The position numbers and the translations under genes are program-made. Source: Sulfuritalea sp. (GTDB taxonomy: Bacteria > Pseudomonadota > Gammaproteobacteria > Burkholderiales > Rhodocyclaceae). Taken from it: a stretch of 64,000 nucleotides of DNA. This document shows positions 57,662 to 64,000 of this stretch, in pieces; position 1 is the stretch's first letter, and every line of letters begins with the position of its first letter. The stretch is from contig JAOTRV010000003.1 in the NCBI GenBank assembly GCA_030247575.1, forward strand, positions 175,532 to 239,531. Reading direction: 5' to 3'. The notes beneath the pieces are model-generated. The model had not been told where the DNA came from and searched no databases. It was given only the letters and a program-made list of their open reading frames with translations.

Positions 57662-58339
57662 TCAGGCAGTTTTCGCGTGAGAGTCGACGCTGGCGATACG
57701 GCGAGCAGCCTCGACCAGCGACGCGACTATAGCATCGCAGTCGATTCCTTGCACGTCCTCGCCCTCGTTGTAGCCGTAGGGCACGATGAACACCGTGCAG
57801 CCGGCGGCGCGCGCCGCGACGGCGTCGTGATGCGAGTCGCCGATGTGCAGGTTCTCTTCCGGCCGCGTGCCCATGCGTTCGCAGGCATGCAGCAGCTGTG
57901 CCGGATGCGGCTTCTTGTGCGGCAGGCTGTCGCCCGAGACGGCGAACTGGAACCACGGCGCGAGCTGCGTTGCGACCAGCAGCGGTTCGGTGAAGGCCGC
58001 CGCCTTGTTGGTGATCACCGCCAGCGGCAGGCCCGCCGCGCGCAGGGCCCGCAGGCCTTCCAGCACGCCGGGGAAAAGCTTCGAGCGGCGGCCGTTCTCG
58101 ATGGCGTAATGGCGGCGGAACACGGCCTGCGCTGCTTCGATCGCATCGGCATCGAGGCCCGGCAGGCAGCGCTCGACCAGTTTCGGGATGCCGCGGCCGA
58201 TGAAGCCGGCGATGGTGTCGATGTCGTATTCGGGCCGCCCCAGCTCGCGCAGCATGGCATTGGCGGCGGCCGCGAGATCGGGAACGGTGTCGAGCAGGGT
58301 GCCATCGAGGTCGATGGTGACGGAGCGGATCGGTTTCAT
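57662..58339 (-). CDS. gph: Phosphoglycolate phosphatase
   Basis: 225 residues of the HAD superfamily. Motif I is TIDLDGTLLDT, motif II VITNK, motif III with HKKPHP and motif IV IGDSHHDAVAA. It dephosphorylates 2-phosphoglycolate to glycolate, which the glcDEF enzymes in this window could oxidise. ATG 58339 starts the fold. The last residues, RRIASVDSHAKTA, are encoded partly by a family A repeat, so the C-terminal tail may be a late addition. Gph upstream of trpE is common in beta-proteobacteria. Confidence 0.92.
   Translation of the reverse strand: MKPIRSVTIDLDGTLLDTVPDLAAAANAMLRELGRPEYDIDTIAGFIGRGIPKLVERCLPGLDADAIEAAQAVFRRHYAIENGRRSKLFPGVLEGLRALRAAGLPLAVITNKAAAFTEPLLVATQLAPWFQFAVSGDSLPHKKPHPAQLLHACERMGTRPEENLHIGDSHHDAVAARAAGCTVFIVPYGYNEGEDVQGIDCDAIVASLVEAARRIASVDSHAKTA
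57681..57703 (-). repeat. Family A dispersed repeat, copy 8 (gph C-terminus)
   Basis: Encodes RIASVDS at the end of Gph, in a different reading frame and orientation from the trpC copy. Confidence 0.75.
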
Positions 58340-58543
58340 CGGCGCGACGATAGCACGGGGCGTGAGCGGTGGCGGCAAGGTCGCTGGATGGCGCTATAGC
58401 GGAGGTTTATTGGTGCTCGCAGCAGGGCTTTTGTTCGGATGTCGCCCCGGCCTTCTTCGGATTCCAGGGCGCTCGCTTTAAATTGAGAGATGTTTTGGCT
58501 TTCATGTTGCCAGCGGCGACGGCGGGGGCAAGGGGAGCGAGAC
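58340..58543. other. Intergenic region upstream of the toxin-antitoxin genes
   Basis: Contains the divergent gph upstream region and an AT-rich element (TTTAAATTGA near 58480). No gene or RNA is recognised. Confidence 0.4.
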
Positions 58544-58592
58544 TTGTCCGCGATCCCTTCGCCTGTTAGACTTGTGCAACTTATTGAACAAG
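58544..58592 (+). promoter_or_regulatory. Promoter and operator of the yefM-yoeB operon
   Basis: TTGTCC (58544-58549), 17 nt, TAGACT (58567-58572). An inverted repeat CTTGTGCAA / TTGAACAAG with a CTTA spacer (58571-58592, one mismatch) covers the start site, as expected for autorepression by the antitoxin complex. Confidence 0.6.
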
Positions 58593-58619
58593 TCGGCAGT
58601 TCTTGGCGAGGTCGAAATC

Positions 58620-58874
58620 ATGCGCGTCGTAAGCTTTTCGGAAGCCCGCAACAATCTCAAGCAGGTCATCGACGAGGTGGTCGACGATCTCGATGTCACG
58701 GTGATCTCCCGGCGCGATGCGCCGGACGCGGTGGTGATGTCGCTGGAGACCTACAACAGTTGGCGGGAAACGGTGCATCTGCTCGGGACGCCGGCGAACG
58801 CGGCCCATCTGGCCAAGTCGCTCAAGCAGTTGCGCGGCGGCAAGGTCCGCGAGCGACCCCTGATCGATGCCTGA
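58620..58874 (+). CDS. yefM: YefM/Phd-type antitoxin
   Basis: 84 residues. MRVVSFSEARNNLKQVIDEVV and VISRRDAPDAVVMSLETYNSW are the Phd/YefM DNA-binding N-terminal domain; the C-terminal part binds and neutralises the toxin. ATG 58620 is preferred over an upstream TTG at 58572, which lies in the operator. It overlaps the toxin gene by 8 nt, the usual antitoxin-first order. Confidence 0.92.
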   Translation: MRVVSFSEARNNLKQVIDEVVDDLDVTVISRRDAPDAVVMSLETYNSWRETVHLLGTPANAAHLAKSLKQLRGGKVRERPLIDA

Positions 58875-59130
58875 TCGCCTGGTCTGGACCGCCGCCGCCT
58901 GGGCCGACTATGTCTGGTGGCAGGGGCAGGACCGCAAGACGCTGAAGCGCATCAACCTCCTGATCCAGGAGGCGATGCGCCATCCCTTCGAGGGCATCGG
59001 CAAGCCGGAGCCGCTGCGCGAGAACCTGTCGGGCTGCTGGTCGCGCCGGATCGACGACGTCAATCGGCTGGTCTACGCGGTCGAGGGCGGGCAGCTCGCC
59101 GTCATCGCCTGCCGGTATCACTACGGGTAG
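58867..59130 (+). CDS. yoeB: YoeB-type mRNA interferase toxin
   Basis: 87 residues. RLVWTAAAWADYVWWQGQDR and the C-terminal ACRYHYG are typical. Catalytic residues of E. coli YoeB (Glu46, Arg65, His83, Tyr84) align with Glu48, Arg67, His85 and Tyr86, so the toxin should be active. It cleaves mRNA at the ribosomal A site when free of YefM. Confidence 0.93.
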   Translation: MPDRLVWTAAAWADYVWWQGQDRKTLKRINLLIQEAMRHPFEGIGKPEPLRENLSGCWSRRIDDVNRLVYAVEGGQLAVIACRYHYG

Positions 59131-59140
59131 CGCCGCGTCC

Positions 59141-59542
59141 CTAACTAACCTGCGACAGGAAGGCCCCCAGGCGCTGGTCGGTGGTGAGGATATGGGCGGT
59201 CAGCCAGCGCTCCAGGAACACGATCTGCTCGTCGGCCACCTGCCGGCCCGTCTGCAGCAGTTGCCCTTGCAGCTCGCGCGCGGCCTCGATCAGCTCGCGG
59301 TGCGCGGCCTTGTGTTCCTCGATGCCCTCGTAGCGATGCTTGAGCATCAGCCGCTCCTCGTGGCTGAAATGCCACACGGTGCAGTTGATCAGCTCTTCCA
59401 GCGTCGCCGCGAGGTATTCGGGCGATTCGCCCTGCGTCACCGCGCGGTTCAGCTCGTTGAAGATGCCCACCAGCTTGCGGTGGTCCTCGTCGATCTCTTC
59501 GAATCCGACGCTGAGTATCTTGCTCCAGGCGATGTCTTTCAT
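59141..59542 (-). CDS. Bacteriohemerythrin
   Basis: 133 residues forming a single four-helix hemerythrin domain. All seven di-iron ligands are present: His21, His58, Glu62, His77, His81, His117 and Asp122. Such single-domain proteins bind O2 (or NO) and may deliver or scavenge oxygen. It converges on the yoeB gene and is preceded by a GGGAGAAG site. No sensor domain is fused. Confidence 0.93.
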   Translation of the reverse strand: MKDIAWSKILSVGFEEIDEDHRKLVGIFNELNRAVTQGESPEYLAATLEELINCTVWHFSHEERLMLKHRYEGIEEHKAAHRELIEAARELQGQLLQTGRQVADEQIVFLERWLTAHILTTDQRLGAFLSQVS

Positions 59543-59632
59543 GCTTCTTCTCCCTGACCGGAATGCCGGCTCTTCGTGAACATTGAAGCATACGACGCGC
59601 GGTTCCGCGAGGTCGATCGGAGTCTTTGATCG

Positions 59633-60535
59633 TCAGCCCGCGGCCAGCCCCAGCATCGCCCGCGCCCCGGCGGGGCTGGCGACCTCGCGCCCGGCGCCGC
59701 GCGCGCAGGCGGCAAGCGCCTCGATCAGGGCGCCGTTGCCCGGTGCGCGCGAACCGTCGGGCAGATAGAAAGTGTCTTCCAGCCCCGTGCGCAGCATGCC
59801 GCCGAGCTCGGCGGTGCGCCGGTGCACCGGCCATATTTCGGCGCGGCCGATCAGCGTGGTCTGCCACAGGACGGCATGTCCGTCCTTGCCTGCCCTGTCG
59901 TCGGGCTCGATCCAGCGCAGCAGCAGCGGCAGCAGGTCGCCGTCGGCGGGCATGCCCGAGGCCACGCCCATGACGAAGTTGTAATCGACGTACTTCGTCA
60001 TGCCGGCCTTGCGGAACATGGCCACCGAACGCGCGATGCCGACGTCGAAGCACTCGAACTCGGGCAGGGTGCCGGTCTCGGCCATGACGTCGAGGAAGGC
60101 CTTGACCTTTTCCACGGAATTGTCGAACACCATCGGCGGCCAGGCCCAGCGGCCGTCCTCGCGGATCTTCAGGTAGTTCAGCGTGCCGGCGTTGCAGGCG
60201 GCGATTTCGGGCTTGACGCGGCGGATGCAGGCGGCCGGGCCCGAGATGTCATTGCCGATCACGCCGGTGGTCAGGTTGATGATGACGCCGGGGCAGGCGG
60301 CGCGGATGGCGTCGACGATCTCGGCCGCGACTTCGGGTTCCCACGACGGCAGGTGGCCCATGCCCGGCTCCTGGCGGCGCAGATGCACGTGCATGATGCT
60401 GGCGCCGGCGTTGAAGGCGTCGCGCGCCTCGGCGGCCATTTGTGCAGGCGTCACGGGTACCGGGTACTGCGATGGGTCGGTCAGCACGCCGGTCAGCGCG
60501 CAGGTGAGGATCGCCTTGTCCATTGTGTCTGACAT
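59633..60535 (-). CDS. Beta-keto acid cleavage enzyme (BKACE/DUF849 family)
   Basis: 300 residues of the DUF849 TIM barrel. Seen: ILTCALTGVLTDPSQYPVPVTPAQMA, the metal-site HVHLR in ASIMHVHLRRQEPG, NLTTGVIG, FECFDVGIARSV and the catalytic-type Glu/His-rich C-terminal half (LGGMLRTGLEDTFYLPDG). BKACE enzymes condense a beta-keto acid with acetyl-CoA, giving acetoacetate and a new acyl-CoA. It lies 1 nt after the biotin carboxylase gene, so it belongs to the acyl-CoA operon. Substrate unknown. Confidence 0.88.
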   Translation of the reverse strand: MSDTMDKAILTCALTGVLTDPSQYPVPVTPAQMAAEARDAFNAGASIMHVHLRRQEPGMGHLPSWEPEVAAEIVDAIRAACPGVIINLTTGVIGNDISGPAACIRRVKPEIAACNAGTLNYLKIREDGRWAWPPMVFDNSVEKVKAFLDVMAETGTLPEFECFDVGIARSVAMFRKAGMTKYVDYNFVMGVASGMPADGDLLPLLLRWIEPDDRAGKDGHAVLWQTTLIGRAEIWPVHRRTAELGGMLRTGLEDTFYLPDGSRAPGNGALIEALAACARGAGREVASPAGARAMLGLAAG

Positions 60536-60536
60536 C

Positions 60537-62486
60537 TCATGCCTCCTTGTCGTATTCGAGTTCGACCAGCACGGCGCCGGATGCGACCTGGTCGCCGGTT
60601 CCGATGCGCACGGTGGCGACGCGGCTGGCCACCGTGGCGACCAGCTTCATTTCCATTTTCATGGCTTCGACGCAGGCCACCGTCTGGCCTGCCACTACGA
60701 AGTCGCCCTGCACCACCAGCACCTGGGTCACGGTGCCGGCCACCGGCGAACGCACGCGGCTCGCATCGTGCTCGGCATCGACGGCGGGGAAGGGCGAGAC
60801 CTCGGTGAAGACGAAGCCTGCCGCGGCGCGCGAGAAATGCAGGCGGCCGTCCTCGCGCACCAGTGCGATGCGGCGGCGGATGCCGTCGAAGCGGTAGTCG
60901 AGCCAGCCGGCGTCCTCGCTGCCGAGGGCGACTTCATGGCGCGTTGCGCCGAGATCGACATGCACGCTGCCGGCGCCGAGTTCGACGCGCAGCGTGCGCT
61001 TCGCGGCGCCGCATTCCAGGCTGAGATCGAAACCGGCCACGCTGGCTGGTCGCGCGCCGCGGCCGACCGCGACCGCGGCCGCCAGGCACCAGAGCTCGCC
61101 GTCCGGCTCGGGGCGCTGCAGCATTGCCTCGGCGCCGGCAGTCCATTCGTCGAGCAGTGCTGTGTGCATGGTCGCGGTGCGGAAGGTCGGGTGGTCGATC
61201 AGGTCGCGCAGGAAGCGCGCGTTGTTGGTGAGGCCCAGCAGCGGCGCGTCCTCCAGCGCGGCCATGAGGCGCCGGATCGCATCGCCGCGGTCGCGGCCGT
61301 GAGCGATCACTTTGGCCAGCAAGGGGTCGTACCAGGGCGTCACCGTGCCGCCCTCGACGACTCCGGCGTCGATGCGGATGCCGGGCTGTGCCGCGGCCGC
61401 GGCGGGGCGCCAGTGCAGCACGTTGCCGGTCTGCGGCGCGAAGTTGGCGTAGGGGTCTTCCGCATAGAGCCGCGCTTCGATGGCGTGGCCGCTGAAGCGG
61501 ACCTGCTCCTGCGTCAGCGGCAGGGCCTCGCCGGCCGCGATGCGCAGCTGCCATTCGACGAGGTCGAGGCCGGTGATCATTTCGGTCACCGGATGTTCGA
61601 CCTGCAGGCGCGTGTTCATTTCGAGGAAGTAGTGCTTGAGTTCCTGGTCGACGATGAACTCGACCGTGCCGGCGCCGCGGTAGCCGACCGCCAGCGCCGC
61701 GGCCACGGCATCGCGGCCCATGGCCTCGCGCATCGCGGGGCTGACCACGGGCGAGGGCGCTTCTTCGATGACCTTCTGCCGCCGCCGCTGCGCCGTGCAG
61801 TCGCGCTCGCCCAGATGAATCGCGTTGCCGTGGGCGTCGGCGAAGACCTGTATCTCGATGTGGCGGCTGCGTTCGATCAGGCGTTCGAGCATCAGCGTGT
61901 CGTTGCCGAAGGCGGACTGCACCTCGCGCCGCGCGCCGGCGATGGCCTCGCACAGCTCGCCGGCGGCATGCACCAGGCGCATGCCGCGACCGCCGCCGCC
62001 GGCGACCGCCTTGACCAGCAGCGGGTAGCCGAGTTTCTTCGCTTCCGCCATCAATCGTTCGTCGTCCTGCTGCGCATCGAGATAGCCGGGTGCGGTCGGC
62101 ACCCCGGCGGTGATCATGCGCCGTTTGGCGACCGCCTTGTCGCCCATGAGCTCGATCGCCTCGGCCGGCGGGCCGATGAAGACCAGCCCGGCGTCGGCAC
62201 AGGCGCGGGCGAAGGCGGCGCTCTCGGAGAGGAAGCCGTAGCCGGGGTGGATTGCATCGGCGCCGGTGCGGCACGCGGCGTCGAGCAGGGCTTCGACGCG
62301 CAGGTAGGACTCGGCCGCGGGCGCGGCGCCGATCGGCACCGCTTCATCGGCCAGCATCACGTGTGGCGCATCGGCGTCGGCCGTCGAATGCACCGCCACC
62401 GTGCGGTAGCCCAGTGCGCGCGCAGTACGAATGACGCGGCAGGCGATCTCGCCCCGGTTCGCGATGAGAATCTTGCTGAAGCTCAT
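60537..62486 (-). CDS. Acyl-CoA carboxylase biotin carboxylase/BCCP subunit
   Basis: 649 residues. The biotin carboxylase part has ILIANRGEIACRVIRTARALG, YGFLSESAAFARAC, VKAVAGGGGRGMRLV (ATP-grasp) and EMNTRLQVEHPVTEMITGLD. The BCCP domain ends the protein with biotinyl Lys610 in VEAMKMEMK. It is like the alpha subunit of methylcrotonyl-CoA (LiuD), geranyl-CoA or propionyl-CoA carboxylases. Its carboxyltransferase partner is not in the window and may lie beyond the right edge. The ATG at 62486 overlaps the hydratase stop by 1 nt; a GTG one codon earlier is possible. Confidence 0.92.
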   Translation of the reverse strand: MSFSKILIANRGEIACRVIRTARALGYRTVAVHSTADADAPHVMLADEAVPIGAAPAAESYLRVEALLDAACRTGADAIHPGYGFLSESAAFARACADAGLVFIGPPAEAIELMGDKAVAKRRMITAGVPTAPGYLDAQQDDERLMAEAKKLGYPLLVKAVAGGGGRGMRLVHAAGELCEAIAGARREVQSAFGNDTLMLERLIERSRHIEIQVFADAHGNAIHLGERDCTAQRRRQKVIEEAPSPVVSPAMREAMGRDAVAAALAVGYRGAGTVEFIVDQELKHYFLEMNTRLQVEHPVTEMITGLDLVEWQLRIAAGEALPLTQEQVRFSGHAIEARLYAEDPYANFAPQTGNVLHWRPAAAAAQPGIRIDAGVVEGGTVTPWYDPLLAKVIAHGRDRGDAIRRLMAALEDAPLLGLTNNARFLRDLIDHPTFRTATMHTALLDEWTAGAEAMLQRPEPDGELWCLAAAVAVGRGARPASVAGFDLSLECGAAKRTLRVELGAGSVHVDLGATRHEVALGSEDAGWLDYRFDGIRRRIALVREDGRLHFSRAAAGFVFTEVSPFPAVDAEHDASRVRSPVAGTVTQVLVVQGDFVVAGQTVACVEAMKMEMKLVATVASRVATVRIGTGDQVASGAVLVELEYDKEA

Positions 62487-63286
62487 CACGGCGCCCAGGA
62501 CGGTTTGCGCTTCTGCAGGAAAGCCAGCGTGCCTTCCATGCCTTCGGCGCCTTGTGCGCTCAGCGAAAATGCCGCGGCGGCGTCGTCGATCAATGATTCC
62601 GGCGGCGCCAGGCGAGCCTGTCCGATCAGCCGCTTGGTGGCGGCGACGGCGCCCGGCGCACAGGCCAGGATCTCGCCCAGCACGCGTGCCAGGGCCGCCG
62701 CCAGCGCAGCGTCGTCCTCTGCCAGTTCGTGCACCAGTCGCAGCGTCAGCGCCGTGCGCGCATCGAGCCGGCCGCCGGTGACCGCCAGGCGCTTGGCCTC
62801 GGCGAAGCCGAGGCGCTCGACGAGATAGGGTGCGATCTGCGCCGGCACCAGGCCGAGCGATGTCTCCGGCAAGCGGAAGCTGGCCGAGACATGGGCCAGC
62901 GTGACATCCGCGGCGCAGGCGAGGCCGAAGCCGCCGCCCATCACCGTGCCCTCGACCACGGCCACCACGGCCAGCGGCGTGCGGGCAAAGGCCGCGCAGA
63001 GCCAGCCGAAGCGCGCGTTGACGTGGGCCAGGGGATCGCTGTCCTCCGTCGGTTGGGCGCGCGCCGCGGCCATGTCCTTGAGGTCGGCGCCGGCGCAGAA
63101 ATGCCCGCCGGCTCCGCGCAGGACGACGACGCGCGTCGCGCCGTCGGCCTCGGCGGCATCCAGCGCCGCGAGCAATTCATCGACCATCGCCAGCGACATG
63201 GCGTTGCGCGCCTGCGGCCGGTTCAGGGTCAGGTGCAGCACGCCGCCCTCGCGGCGCGTCAGCACGTTCCGGTTGTCGTCGCCCAT
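62486..63286 (-). CDS. Enoyl-CoA hydratase/isomerase family protein
   Basis: 266 residues of the crotonase fold. The oxyanion-hole segments are GHFCAGADLKDM and EGTVMGGGFGLAC; the two catalytic Glu positions fall in VVEGTVMGGGF and RLPETSLGLVP. In context it probably hydrates a branched enoyl- or glutaconyl-CoA (LiuC-like), but the substrate is not certain. It lies 1 nt downstream of the acyl-CoA dehydrogenase gene. Confidence 0.88.
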   Translation of the reverse strand: MGDDNRNVLTRREGGVLHLTLNRPQARNAMSLAMVDELLAALDAAEADGATRVVVLRGAGGHFCAGADLKDMAAARAQPTEDSDPLAHVNARFGWLCAAFARTPLAVVAVVEGTVMGGGFGLACAADVTLAHVSASFRLPETSLGLVPAQIAPYLVERLGFAEAKRLAVTGGRLDARTALTLRLVHELAEDDAALAAALARVLGEILACAPGAVAATKRLIGQARLAPPESLIDDAAAAFSLSAQGAEGMEGTLAFLQKRKPSWAP

Positions 63287-63287
63287 G

Positions 63288-64000
63288 TCAGCCGGCGCGC
63301 GGCAGCGTGCCTTCGAGCTTGGCGATGATGCCGAGCATGATTTCGTCGGCGCCGCCGCCGATCGACACCAGGCGGCCGTCGCGCCAGGCGCGCGAGACGT
63401 GGTTGTCCCAGGTGTAGCCCATGCCGCCCCAGAACTGCAGGCAGGAGTCGGTGACTTCGCGGATCAGGCGGCCGCACTTGAGCTTGGCCATCGACGCCAG
63501 TTTCGTCACGTCCTTGCCCGAGACATAGGCCTCGACCGCGCGGTAGGTCAGCGAGCGCAGCGCCTCGACTTCGGTGCGCAGCTCGGCCAGGCGGAAATAC
63601 ATGGCCTGGTTGTCGAGCAGGCTCTTGCCGAAGGCCTGGCGTTGCCGCGTGTATTCGATGGTCTCGTCGATCACGGCGTCGAGCATGCGCAGCGAACTGG
63701 CCGCGCCCCAGAGGCGTTCCTCCTGAAACTGCATCATCTGGAAGGTGAAGCCCATGCCCTCCTGCCCGATCACATTGCGTTGCGGCACGCGCACGTCGTC
63801 GAAGAACAGTTGCGCGGTGTCGGAGGAGTTCATGCCGACCTTCCTGATCTTGCTGCGGCTGATGCCCTTGCTGTCCATCGGCACCATGATCAGCGACTTG
63901 TTCTTGTGCGGCGCGCCCTCCGAGGTGTTGGCCAGCAGGCAGCACCAGTCGGCCTTCATGCCGTTGGTGATCCACATCTTGCTGCCGTTGATCACGTAGT
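63288..64000 (-). CDS. Acyl-CoA dehydrogenase, C-terminal part (continues beyond window)
   Basis: The frame is open at the right edge; about 235 residues are visible. SKMWITNGMKADWCCLLANT is the middle beta-domain, FQEERLWGAASSLRMLDAVID holds a Glu in the isovaleryl-CoA dehydrogenase-type position, and QFWGGMGYTWDNHVSRAWRDGRLVSIGGGADEIM is the C-terminal FAD-contact region (split here as two motifs). The operon with a hydratase and a carboxylase subunit suggests branched-chain acyl-CoA oxidation. The N-terminal third lies outside the window. Confidence 0.88.
   Translation of the reverse strand, partial: YVINGSKMWITNGMKADWCCLLANTSEGAPHKNKSLIMVPMDSKGISRSKIRKVGMNSSDTAQLFFDDVRVPQRNVIGQEGMGFTFQMMQFQEERLWGAASSLRMLDAVIDETIEYTRQRQAFGKSLLDNQAMYFRLAELRTEVEALRSLTYRAVEAYVSGKDVTKLASMAKLKCGRLIREVTDSCLQFWGGMGYTWDNHVSRAWRDGRLVSIGGGADEIMLGIIAKLEGTLPRAG

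Overview
The window is dense, GC-rich (clearly above 60%) bacterial chromosome with about 60 protein genes, an RNase P RNA gene, and no tRNA, rRNA, CRISPR array, insertion sequence or prophage that I can see. Gene order and protein character (the yraN-diaA/gmhA-dolP-rsmI block, gph-trpE-trpG-trpD-trpC, an Acidithiobacillus-like sulfide:quinone oxidoreductase, cytochrome cd1 nitrite reductase, glcDEF) suggest a betaproteobacterium, probably a Rhodocyclales-like denitrifier with sulfur and organic-acid metabolism. The taxonomic placement is inference from remembered families, not a search.

Layout. 1-4.0 kb: the end of a TonB-like gene, then a poorly characterised five-gene run led by a helix-turn-helix/[2Fe-2S]/ferredoxin-reductase fusion and a LexA-fold (S24) protein that has the catalytic Ser but Arg at the Lys position. 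4.0-5.8 kb: two YceI proteins and a cytochrome b561. 5.9-13.7 kb: glycolate/glyoxylate operon (hyi, glycerate kinase, glcD, glcE, glcF, acyl-CoA synthetase). 13.7-18.2 kb: corA, and pntA-pntB. 18.3-24.4 kb: methyltransferase, PAP2 phosphatase, a Lys/Glu-rich exported peptide, amidohydrolase, uvrA. 24.8-28 kb: MFS transporter, ssb, an orphan membrane-anchored TAXI protein. 28-33.6 kb: envelope and housekeeping block (rfaE2, dolP, diaA/gmhA, HIRAN protein, yraN, rsmI, pyrC, DUF3025, rnpB). 33.8-36 kb: universal stress protein, TerC, DMT exporter. 36-43.5 kb: FadR-type regulator divergent from a TRAP transporter followed by a hydroxypyruvate/glyoxylate reductase, an MFS transporter and cbiX. 43.5-47.2 kb: nirI and nirS, with an FNR/DNR box in front of nirS. 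47.4-53.5 kb: a sulfide cassette (RND adaptor, SQR, RND permease, DUF2892 protein). 53.5-58.3 kb: trpC, trpD, trpG, trpE, a candidate Trp-containing leader peptide and gph. 58.6-59.5 kb: YefM-YoeB toxin-antitoxin and a bacteriohemerythrin. 59.6-64 kb: acyl-CoA catabolic operon (acyl-CoA dehydrogenase, enoyl-CoA hydratase, biotin carboxylase subunit, BKACE) running off the right edge.

Functional links. Two-carbon and three-carbon hydroxyacid metabolism recurs: gph makes glycolate, glcDEF oxidises it, hyi and glycerate kinase move carbon to glycerate phosphates, and a hydroxypyruvate-reductase-like enzyme sits behind the TRAP transporter. The nir genes and the SQR cassette lie back to back, which fits an organism that couples sulfide oxidation to denitrification (inference).

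The most unusual signals are non-coding. Eight copies of a ~23-bp quasi-palindromic repeat are scattered through the window, three of them inside reading frames. A second repeat occurs as a 41-bp tandem duplication. A family of 87-156 bp hairpin-rich spacers sits between co-transcribed genes and always ends in the Shine-Dalgarno of the next gene. A palindrome overlaps the promoter of the sulfide cassette.
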